In this document: positions 34,511 to 45,300 of the stretch, one piece after another
Layout: each line of letters opens with the position of its first letter
Position numbering within the stretch: the first letter of the stretch is position 1
From: Portulaca oleracea
Lineage: Eukaryota; Streptophyta; Magnoliopsida; Caryophyllales; Portulacaceae
NCBI GenBank assembly: GCA_029582165.1
Contig: CM055871.1
Coordinates: 4,223,501 to 4,287,500 of the forward strand
Reading direction: 5' to 3'
DNA length: 64,000 bases
Position numbers and translations under genes: made by a program
The notes under the pieces: model-generated
Told to the model about the DNA's origin: nothing
Databases searched by the model: none
What the model saw: the letters and a program-made list of their open reading frames with translations, nothing else

Positions 34511-37341
34511 GATATGAAATTAGAGTGGTATCCCTTACGATCTGGTGCAAAGCACCTAACACGCGCATGCCCCAAACCGATCTGGAGTTTGGGAGGGTGA
34601 CTTATGCGATCATGCAGTGACTGTACTGATCAGGAGCACCCTATAGAAGAAATAAAGGCTAGCACTACACGACTAGCTAGAATGATACAAATAAGGCGGG
34701 ACCACCTTTGAAAATATTGTTATTGTATAACATATATCATGATATAAAATGAATGGAAAAACATCGAAACGTGCTTGAATGGTAAAAGTTGGACAATTTG
34801 CGTACCTTGAATCGATGCGATGTTAGGCGGTGCGTCTCGGCCTTGGGATGGCTTGGGTGGCTTGGAAATTAAGATAAGAAAAGTATAAAATGGAGAACCG
34901 AATAAAGTTCTTAGTGAGTTTCAAAAGTTAAGTAACATAAGAACTAAGAATGAAATAACTTAGAAAGAAAATATCAGGTTTATAAGAAATAAAGCTTTTA
35001 GCATAACTCGGGTTAGAAAACTTGGAATTACGCAGACGAGTACATCTTGTAATAGGGAAAATCATGATCTACAACTTTGTCAACATGACCGAAGTCTAAA
35101 AATGAAGGTAAGGGCCTGAAAATAGCCCGGACAGAAGCTGAAGCTGAAAGTTGGAACTTAAAAACCTTCGGTTTGATTTCTTGATACGAACTCAAAAGAG
35201 GCTTGAACAAGAACGAATGGTAATTTAATATGCGAAAAGACTTAAAGTAATTGTATCAATGGAGAATGGAAGTTAAGGAAGCGAGAAGCTAGAGTAAGGA
35301 TTACGGAGTGCTTTTGGTTTTAATTTGGTAGGTCGCTAAGCGACGAAGCAAACTTATAGAGATAGATTGATGAGCTTTGAAAGTGTTTGAAGGATATATT
35401 GGATTTAAGAATTGGTGAAGGACTAAATCCTAGGATCATTAGACCTCAAAGAGCTCTTGTGCTACTGATGCAATTTGCAACTCAACCTTAGGTCGCTAAC
35501 ACTCTATAATTTAAACCTTCAAACTTGTCCACCAAAAATCCTAACTTTGATAAAAACCTTAACCTTCAAGAGAAAGCATTTTCAACTTAGGAAACACTTC
35601 TTGGATGTTCTAATATTGACCAAAGGATCTCCAATAAAAGAATCCCTCAAAAGATTGACATTGGATCACAAAACCTTAAATTATTACTAAATTTTCTGGG
35701 CAGAACGTCTATGGACAGCCCTTCTTCGCGACCCTATAACTCTCACTCTCGATATCGGGTGCCTACAAACCATATCTTTCCGGAAAGCTTGCAACGTGGC
35801 CTAAAACTTTCATGTTTACTCCAGGAACTAATAAAGTCTCCAAGTGGACGAAAAACGGCTCTCAAGTCACTGACTCAGAAAACGTAATTAATTTCGTGTC
35901 GTCACGGTTTTGGCCATAACTCGGTCTATACATGTCGGAAACTTGAAATTCCAAAGCCTATAGTTAGCTAACACCTTGGAATATCATATGGAGTAAAAAT
36001 CTGGGCTAAAATCATACTCTAAATTCTCTGTAAAAATCAGATTCCCAAACAGAACCTTAATGCTCCTTAATCTCATTTCTAATGTTTGTTTAAGCTCCTC
36101 AATCATACCAATTCACAACCAAACCTCAAATTACCTAACTTTCACCATATTTCCAGAAATAAACACTCAAAACTTATTCAAATACAGCCATAAACTTCAC
36201 ATGCAACCATAGATTACAACATGCTATTTGAAACAACCTTTAAACTAGTACCTTCTTCATGAAAACAAAAACTCTCCAATTTATAACACTAGAGCATAAA
36301 AACACTTATTTAACCTAATCAATACTTATAATCAGTCCCTAAACTCACTGTTTCTTCAATAAACCCACATGCATAAAGAGGAAAATCATTATTCAACATA
36401 ATTTCAACCAAAACACCTCAAGAACAACTCAAAAAACTCACATGTATTCAACCCAACTCAAACCCTAACTTAGCAATTACACTCACAACTTTGAATTCAT
36501 GCTAAAGGAGTATAAAAGAGATAGAATTTGCAAGAATAACATAAAAAGAACATGAATTTCAGATTAGGGTTTAATTGGATTTGAATTGGGGGTTTGAGAG
36601 ATTACCTTTGAGGAAGAAAATTGATGAAAACACAAGAGAGAGGGAGGAGTGGCCGACGGCCACCCTTGGACGGCGGCGGGAGGCGGCGACGGTCGACGGA
36701 AACCGCAGCAGGAGGAGTGCTCGGCAGTGAAGGAGGAGAGGGAAGAGGGAGGAGTGAGTGTGTGTGTGTTTGAAAATAAAATGATGAAAATGAACCCCTA
36801 ACCCCCCTCTAATATTAATATATACCACCCTACTTAACTTAGGACAACAATTAGGAGCTTAATAAAATCAGAAACATCAAGCTAAATAAAATAATTGTAA
36901 GTATACTAGATTGAAATAATTGGTTTGTATAAAATAAAATTAATCGATAACAAATCGGTACAATAGATTGGAACCTAAAATTAAAGAGAAATTAAATAGG
37001 TAAAATATAAGTATTACTTGTAAATACCTAAAAAGAGTACAACCTAAATAAATTAAGGTTTGGATAATAAAATACAAATGTTAGGAAGTAAAATAATTAA
37101 ACCCCTTGTTGGTTAAAGAAATAACGTAACCGATAAAACCCGAATTAGTTTAACTTAACGGGTGAATTAAGAAACTCAAAGATTTTTAAAACGATAACTC
37201 GACACCCTTTTGCCATCTCCTGCTCGAGACTTGTCACCGCTACATAATTAAATTAAATAAAATCAAAAAAATTAGAACGTAATTTAGATAATTACAACAA
37301 TTAGTACATTAATTAATACAGTTTTAGGGCGGGTTGTTACA
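33895..37341. mobile_element. 3.4-kb solo LTR or LARD-like unit
   Basis: It begins TGTAACACCCCAACTT and ends GGGCGGGTTGTTACA, so the ends form an imperfect inverted repeat TGTAACA. Exact GTTTT duplications lie at 33890-33894 and 37342-37346. No primer-binding site, polypurine tract or pol motif is visible inside. It contains a (TA)n tract (34441-34505) and a GC-richer stretch near 36640-36740. The length fits a very long solo LTR of a Gypsy element or a non-coding large retrotransposon derivative. Confidence 0.75.
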
Positions 37342-37346
37342 GTTTT

Positions 37347-37903
37347 ACAACAGTGACAAAGTGTGTGATTAAGAGCACTTCGGATGGTAAATAAAATGTT
37401 TGGGCTAACGCCCTTAATTATCGAAAAAGAAATACGAGGTTCTTGAATAAAATTTTAGGGTTTGAAAGTTGGAGAGATTTAGGTGTTTGATTGTGGTTTT
37501 GTGTCTTAATATGTGAGCTATGGTATGTATACTTGTTATGGTATAAATCATGGTCAAGGTTATTAATGTTAGTATTCATGTTTAGGGTTATTAATGAGTC
37601 AGAGTTTTATTAAATTCTAAGTTGTAGTTAGGTGATGATTGATGTAGATTATTATTAGTTTTACTAATGTGGTTAAGATAATGTAGTATATGCTAAATCA
37701 TGTTTAGGATTGTACTAGCAAATACACGCTCGCGTTGATCTTGCATATAAGAGTAAGAAAGTACATGATATAAAGTTAATAATCGAGTGAATTATATTTA
37801 TCTTACCTGACATTTTACACACCTGACATATGTGAAATAATTTTTACCTTAGCTGACATTAAATGTTTATATATTTAAACCTCTTAAGATATTTTATATT
37901 TAA
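37347..37903. other. AT-rich spacer with a possible Helitron 3' end
   Basis: No gene seen. At 37711-37735 the minus strand ends in a hairpin-like CAACGCGAGCGTG followed by TATTTGCTAG and T, which resembles a Helitron terminus. A similar TATTTGCTAG-T occurs in both arms of the inverted repeat (minus near 32528, plus near 38420). No matching 5' end was found. Confidence 0.35.
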
Positions 37904-38270
37904 TTTTTGTTGGATTTTCCGACAAATATTAAAAAGGTAAATATGAATTGACTTTTTTGCCATTGATATTAATTCTTTTTCAATTTTTCATTTTTATTAT
38001 AAGATATATCTTCAATTATAATTGATTCTTTTACGCTTGATATTTTATAAAATATTTTATAACTGAGTTTTCATTTTCAAAATGGGGAGGGATTGGGTTT
38101 TGGAAGAAATAAAGTAGAGAAAAGGTTAGGGTTTAAATGTCATATGAATTAATATTAAGGGTAAAAGCATCAATTTCTATGAATTCAAAGTCATATGAAT
38201 TAATATCAAAGGTAAAAAAAGCCAGTTCATGTTTATCTTTTTAATGTTCACCGGAAAATCGAACAAAAAT
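37904..38270. mobile_element. MITE with about 60-bp terminal inverted repeats
   Basis: The left end TTTTTGTTGGATTTTCCG and the complementary right end ATTTTTGTTCGATTTTCCGG extend for about 60 bp with few mismatches. Length is 367 bp. Flanks are AT-rich (TATTTAA / TATTTAT) and the duplication is ambiguous. It abuts the right arm of the large inverted repeat. Confidence 0.65.
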
Positions 38271-38276
38271 ATTTAT

Positions 38277-38510
38277 AATATCAATCCAGATTAATGGCTG
38301 ACATTGTGCAAAGTATTCTATCAAAGACTATAAATGATATTATGAAGATATATGATCATAACCACATCAACACGTGGGTATTTTTTCATCAATAGGGCAA
38401 CAATGTGCTGGTATTTGCTAGTTATATATAGTACGGTGAGAAAAATACTATAAATTTAACCTTGATGTGTATCCCTTATAAGTTTTGATAAAAAATGGAT
38501 CTGATTAGGA
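38277..38510 (-). repeat. Right arm of the widely spaced inverted repeat
   Basis: Inverse complement of 32433-32674, including the TATTTGCTAG and ATATATGATCATAACCACAT blocks. Confidence 0.8.
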
Positions 38511-38838
38511 CACAAACACAATCATAAATAAATTCACACAAAAAAAAAAAGACACAAAACCAAAACTGCACAAAGTAGGTAAATATTATAAACCTCCCTC
38601 AATTAATACACCTACCATCTCTAAAAGCAACACTTATCTTTCCATATTCTTTCTCATTAACTTTGTATATAGTATTAGTTTTAGCCTTCGCTCAAACCGA
38701 AACTAGAAAAAGGGCATGCTAAATATACACAAATTAAAGAATTGTCTCAATAATTGTTTTCCCAAAATGCCCCTACCAATTTTTTAAATTTACATTCCTA
38801 CCCTTTTTAAAATTTCCACTTCATCAAAATCATCATCA

Positions 38839-38885
<47 letters not shown>

Positions 38886-39140
38886 GTCACTACTGCTAAC
38901 TATTATTATTATTATTATTATTGTTATTACTACTACTACTACACATTTGTTTTCTTGTTGTTGTTGTATGTTGTTCTTGTTGTTATTTTTGTTGTTATTA
39001 GTAGTACTATTATTTGCAATTTATATTTGAATACTAGCTACTTTGTTTCAATTTTTATTCCCTCTTTAACATGATATCATAATTATATTATGATGCCTAA
39101 ATATTTAGTATTATTATTATCGTCATCATCATCATCATCA

Positions 39141-39174
<34 letters not shown>

Positions 39175-39243
39175 TACTACTATCCCTTACCCATTAATAA
39201 ATTTTCCATTTCACCTTAACTCATTAAAGCTACCATCTATTAC

Positions 39244-39302
<59 letters not shown>

Positions 39303-40300
39303 ATCCATATTTATTATCCCACCTTATCAAAAGCTACATATTTCATTTTTGTTTTCTTCTTCTTATTGTTATTAGTAGTACTATTATTTGCAATCCATAT
39401 TTGAAGTTTTCAATTGAACTCATACCCTAAAATCGAACGCAAACAATCATTCGAAGGAGCAGCTACTACCTTAATTCAATGTATTTCCTTTTTTAATTTT
39501 TAGCATTATATCCTAATTATATTGTCATACCTAAATATTAAGTCATATAGATATTATATGTGAATCCTTTAAACTTAATTGTGTTTTATAAAGATGAAAT
39601 TTTGCCATATGCTGGCGATAATATGAATGTATATTAATTGTAAGTAACATTATTTTTTCCAATAATGTATCAATATTCCTTTAACATATAACTATTTAAT
39701 TTCATTCAACCTTTTAGATTAATTCACAAAAGATGGTTTGTGTGTTATGTGACTTGATTACAAGGACCCATTAGCCCTCCTTCTATAACATCCAAAGCTA
39801 AACCATAACTATGTCTTGCCATATTTGCAACATAGTTTGAATGTGTATCATAAACCATTAGTCATTAAATGACAATGCTTTTAATTTGATATTTTGTATT
39901 TATATGAAATATTTTAGGACAAGTCTAAATAAAATATTCATTTTATATACCTGTTAATATATTAATTATATTTAATTTGTTTTGATTTCTATTGTATATT
40001 TTCATAACAAATAATTGACATTCGAATCAAATTTAAATTATATTTAATTTTAATTAAATGAAAATTAAATTAAATTTTAATTAAATGAAAATGAAAATTG
40101 AAATTATATTTAATTTTTATATTATGGGTAGAATTTGTATTCAATATTAGTATATTAAAATTTATATTTATAATTGTCGGGTAGAACGTGCGAAGCACGC
40201 GCGGTTTAGGCTACTACTAAAAAAACCATCAATCTATCATCCGGGGGGGGGGGAGAGATTGATAGAGGGAGACATGTATAGTATGTAGGTGGAACTTCTC
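38511..40300. repeat. ATT-rich microsatellite region, no gene
   Basis: ATT/TTA tracts lie at 38841-38885, 38903-38921, 39143-39171 and 39241-39299, each continuing into CAT- or ACT-type repeats. Repeated segments around 38938-39010 and 39360-39400 (TTGTTATTAGTAGTACTATT) indicate a local duplication. A GTGCGAAGCACGCGCGG hairpin near 40190 followed by CTACTACTAA might be a degraded Helitron 3' end. No coding signal. Confidence 0.65.
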
Positions 40301-41138
40301 TGCAGATGTTTATAACCTCTATAATGGTCAATAGGGAACCAACTTTTTTATTTATTTATCCTAAAAAAAACCTTTTTTTTTTATTTATGTTCATTTCATC
40401 TGAGGGTTGTGATTGCTTGAGATCAAATCTAACGACTGAAAATACCATTACTCTCCAAACTCACTCTCAGAGTAGTCAGCAGAATTCTGCAACTATTATA
40501 GGTAGATTAGATCCATTTTTAAATTCATTATCTACGTATTTTAATACTTTTCATTATGTCAACGTACTATTTAACTTTACTTTTCACCTAGCATGCTTCT
40601 AAAAATACATTGAAGTTGGCTCATAGCCTCATACCTCACCTAGACAATATACAAATAACATCAAAAAATTAAAAATAAATACAAAAGCCAAAACATATAA
40701 GCCTAAAATAAAAGTCACAACTTTTTTTTTCAAATTGGAGCGAAATATAAACTTTACAATTCATGAAAATATATTAATAAATTGTAGGGTGTACCTGTGA
40801 AAAAGTAAAGTTAATAAAGTGAGGTTAACATATTTACCTAAAAAAAAGCATAAAAACTTATGTGTGCTATGTGGAAAATAATTTTTTTAAAAAAAGTGAT
40901 CAAATAAAATGTGTAAAAATACAAGGTCATCCGATAAAAAATCCCTTGAGAAAAAAACTGTTCCTACGAAAACGACGGTGCTTTGCTCTACCTAGGACGT
41001 TGAAACATCCCTCCAGCATACAAAAGTTGGTCGCAACTGTTTGATTGGTGACAAACAAATCATTCTCCCATTTTGATATTCTCTTCCTCTGGTCTGGAAA
41101 TTCTTCCTTTGCATCCAGATCTAGAGAGAATATGCAAG

Positions 41139-42264
41139 GTAATTCATCTACTCCTCTATTTCCTTTCATTTTAGTTAATAATTATCTGATTATTATTTGT
41201 TTATTCTCTTCTTAATTTGTATTATTATATTGAATTTCATAATTGAGTTGTATATCCCAGGGTAAAGAATCATGCATGCCCATCATCTGTTGTAGAATTT
41301 CCCCCATGGATTTTGTTTTTCTGCTTCATTTTTTAGGGAGCGTTTGGTAGGAACCCGGGGAAATTTTTACATGGGAATGATTTCTTAGGAAAATATAGGC
41401 GCACCGTTAAATTTTTCCCTATGTCAATCTACTTTTAAATACGGGGAAAATAAGTCAATCAGAGAAAATTGACCATTTCCTCAGAGTTTTGACCAACCAA
41501 ACGCACCCTCAATTACTTTATATTCTCATCATCATAATATTTGTCTTCTCCATATTATATAACATGTTTTTCTTAAGAGTTTATTATTATTATTGTATAT
41601 CATAATAAGAGCTTTCTTGATCTATTTCTTCGTTGTTCTGCTTTTTCCTTAACCTTGAATTGGTGTTTTCTCATGGCAGTGATACAAAATAAACATCGTA
41701 TCACATTCGCTCTTGCATGTACATTTTTTTATTTGTATTGTTATCCCAAAAATTAACCAAAATTAATTAACTTAGTCATTACAAAGACTCCAATGAAGTT
41801 TTTGCAATAATGGAGGACCTCCCAGCCGAAACTTTAAATGTAAATTTTAGAATGAGACCGTTTCATGTAAAATAATAGTGAGACAGACTCTTTCAGGGTG
41901 ACTTTTCAATATTTTGCTATGTGCTAATAAATTTGTAATAGAATGACTTCTTAATACAAATATGACTCATAATTACTAAGGGATCCCTTTTATAGTGGCC
42001 CCTAAATTCATAATAAAATCACCACAAAGTTGTGAATTTCACAATAAATTTATGGAAGACAGTCCTAGATAAGATTTACTACTAAGTAAATGAGTTGGAC
42101 ATTTGAGGTCAATGAGCTTATCATTACTGACATTTAACCATTAGCTTAAACTTTTGAGTGAGTTTGTTATTGTCGTTTCATTGTTCTGCATTATTGTTTT
42201 GGGGAAAAAAGTAAATAAATAAAAGATGTGATTGCATTTTGTTGTGTGAATTGTGATGATGCAG
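41139..42264 (+). other. Possible 5' leader intron of the GLTP gene
   Basis: CAAG followed by GTAATT at 41139 and GATGATGCAG before 42265 would make a 1.1-kb intron in the 5' UTR, with a leader exon in the CT-rich stretch around 41060-41138. This is inferred from splice-like sequences only. It contains a Tourist-like MITE at 41338-41512. Confidence 0.35.
41338..41512. mobile_element. Small Tourist-like MITE
   Basis: Ends GGGAGCGTTTGGTAGG and CCAACCAAACGCACCC are inverted repeats, flanked by TTA and TCA (imperfect 3-bp duplication). About 175 bp, non-coding. Confidence 0.6.
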
Positions 42265-42315
42265 ATGGCTGAGTGGTTTGTTCTTGCTCCTTTTATCAAC
42301 ATTTTTTACAAATAG
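42265..42315 (+). other. Possible upstream ORF in the GLTP leader
   Basis: ATG directly after a splice-acceptor-like CAG opens a 16-codon frame (MAEWFVLAPFINIFYK) ending TAG at 42315. It is out of frame with the main start at 42354. If the leader is transcribed as inferred, it would precede the main start by 89 bases and could lower translation. Confidence 0.3.
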
Positions 42316-42353
42316 TAACCGTACAAAGTAGTTTGATAAAGAAAAGAGCAAGA

Positions 42354-45300
42354 ATGGAAGCAAATCTATTCAGCCAAGCCTTGGAAGCAGTAAAAGAGTT
42401 GAGATCTGAAGAGGGAACCATACAAACCAAACCTTTTTTGGACTTGTGTAGACACCTATTACCTCTAGTAGGTATGATGCTCTAATTTCTCTCTTTTATT
42501 TGAATTGGATCAAGCCATATGTATGGTCATGGGATCATGTAATCATCTTAATTTAGGTTAATTATTTAATATCATATGAGGATGGGATTCATATCATACA
42601 AGGGATTGTAGTATCTCCAATATTATAATTTAAATTGTTGGTTTTCGAAATACAATAAATTCCAATTTTGGGAGCACTAAATTAATTATAATAATCTGAA
42701 CTTTAAATATATTTTTCAACACTTTCAAGTCCAACATTAATTACGCCTATTTTATCATGTTATACAACCCTGATCTGTAGCAGCCTGGAAGAGGTTGAAT
42801 TTGAAGGCTCAAATGAAGCTAATATCGATCCACCAACAATTAAGGGTTGTTTGCATTTTTACTCTAAAGTATAGAGTAATTAATTTTCTGAACCCTTGAT
42901 TTTTAACGTTAATTTTTTGGACCCTAAAACTTGTGGGCTGAAAAAAAAACCCTAGTACCGTTTTTCTTTTCTTCCCATATTTGAATTTTTGTTCCATTTG
43001 ACGTTAAACTTAAAGACTAAGGTTAAAACTGATATTTAAAACTATAATTCACCTCTCTTATTCATATCAAAGTTACTTATACCCCTAAGTACCCTGGGTC
43101 TAAGTAGCTCCGACATAAATAAGAGATGTGTATTATAGACTCAATATTAGTTTTAATCTTAGTCCTTAAAGTTGACATTAATCGGAGCAGAAATTCAAAT
43201 ATGAGAAGAAAAAAACGGGACACATGCCTTTTTCTCAGCGTACAAACTTTAAAGCCCTTTTTTATTCGGCTCATAAACTTTACAGTGTAAAAATTAACAT
43301 TGAAAACCAAAGGTGCCAAAAATTAGTTACCCTATACTTCCGGGTCTAAAATACAAAAAAAAATCGATGATTAAAATAGGTGTAATTAGGGTATTATAAA
43401 TTTTGAATTATCAGCAACTTAGCATTTCAAAATCGGGATTATTGTAATCCAAAACCCCAAAAGAAATATATGTTTCAATTCTTATACAATCTTTACATGT
43501 GGCAGACAAATTCGGCTCATCTTTATCATGTGTAAAGGCAGACATTGCAAGTAATATAGAGGTATGTATCATCTTTTTAACCCTGGTATTTCTTTTGCAC
43601 CAAGTAAACTTTATATTTGATTCATCAGAGTTCAGAAAGTTACAGCTATTAGCAATTTTCAAACATGATATTTGGTGTTTTGTCATGGCAGATGTTGGAA
43701 TCCAAATATTTGTCTGACCCATCAAGATATAATAACCTATACACAGTAACAAAAGAAGAGGTTGAGGATAAGTCAGCCAGAAATCCAACAAGCTGTACAT
43801 ATGCATTTGTTTGGTTGAACAGGTAGCTAGTTATAGTTTTGTTTTCTGATTTTGCTTCTCAGTGTATTATTAACCACTTTTTTTCAACCAATTTAAAATA
43901 ATGGGAAAAACCAAACGTTTTTGCAACCATTTCATATTTTTTTTAATTTTCCAATTATTTTAGAATTTTATTTGAGAAAAATGGTTGAAAATTCCCACCA
44001 TTTTTATTAAAATGGTTAGAAAAATATTTAGAAAATCAAAAAAATATGAAATGGTTGCTTAAACGGTTGGTTTTTTCCAACCATTTTAAATTAGTTGGAA
44101 AAAATGGTCGTTAATACAAATATTTTTAGTAGTGTCTCATCTGCATTGTTTGTGTGACGTATTCTGCCAAGTAAGTAAATGGGTGAATCTTGTGAGAAAT
44201 AACTTCCCGTGATAAGGTGAGAAATAACACCGTAGACATGAGAATTTCAAAGGAATTTCAAAGGTGTGGATATGATCTGTGTGCTATGTGCACATGTTAT
44301 ACACAATGTCCACACAGGACCATGTCCACACCTTTGAAAGTCTCATAGAAAATCAAAAAAATATGAAATGGTTGCTTAAACGGTTGGTTTTTTCCAACCA
44401 TTTTAAATTAGTTGGAAAAAGTGGTCGTTAATACAAATATTTTTAGTAGTGTCTCATCTGCATTGTTTGTGTGACGTATTCTGCCAAGTAAGTAAATGGG
44501 TGAATGTTGTGAGAAATAACTTCCCGTGATAAGGTGAGAAATAACACCGTATACATGAGAATTTCAAAGGAATTTCAAAGGTGTGGATATGGTCTGTGTG
44601 CCATGTGCACATGTTATACACAATGTCCACACAGGGCCATGTCCACACCTTTGAAAGTCTCATGCCCACAATGTTTTTTCGCACTCTGTTCACGGGAAGT
44701 TATTTCTCAAAGGATCCATACCACTGAGTAAATTTATTGATGTAATTGATTGGGTTGAAAACTTTAGGACGGTGGACTTTTTGGTACAAGTGTTGTGTAA
44801 TCTAATGGAGAATCCAGAATGGTCCATGGCACAAGCATGTACAGAATCCTACAACAAAACTCTCAGGCCATGGCATGGTTGGATGGTAATATCAAGTTTC
44901 AAGGTACCTTAATTCTAAACTAAAGTTGGTTTCCTTTTATTTACTCTCGGTGTTCCATATTAATGATCGTCTTTGAAAATTGTGTCGTCAAATTTTAAAA
45001 TTTTTTATCATAAATGTTTTTGATATATACTATGACTTGTTATATAGAATTACTACCATTAGATTTCTAGTGAAAAATACTATTCTAAAAGTATAATGTT
45101 GTAATTGTTAATAAATATTAAATAAAAAATTATCAATCAAATAAGGATATTACTCAGCGATAGTTAACTAATTGACAATTAATATAGAACTGAGGGAGTA
45201 TACAAGACAACAACTTTGCATAAAATGCCACTACTAATAGCTAAAAAGTATTGTATAATTTACTAAATTATATGAGCAAGTTGGTTTTATGATTTTCTTT

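Noticed and set aside
34383..34568. 61-codon minus ORF with Tyr-Ile repeats
   Set aside because: Translation of a (TA)n tract.
36571..36828. 85-codon minus ORF
   Set aside because: Lies in the 3.4-kb LTR-like unit, low complexity, no recognisable domain.
40180..40220. Definite Helitron 3' end
   Set aside because: The hairpin GTGCGAAGCAC is good but the following bases give CTAC, not CTRR, and no matching 5' end was found.
40306..40602. 98-codon plus ORF
   Set aside because: Hydrophobic and Phe-rich N-terminus from T-rich DNA, no recognised family, no splice context.
43411..43806. 131-codon minus ORF
   Set aside because: Antisense to GLTP exons 2 and 3; the plus-strand exons explain the openness.
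44454..44731. ORFs on both strands in GLTP intron 3
   Set aside because: They lie in the tandemly duplicated hairpin MITE and mirror each other.
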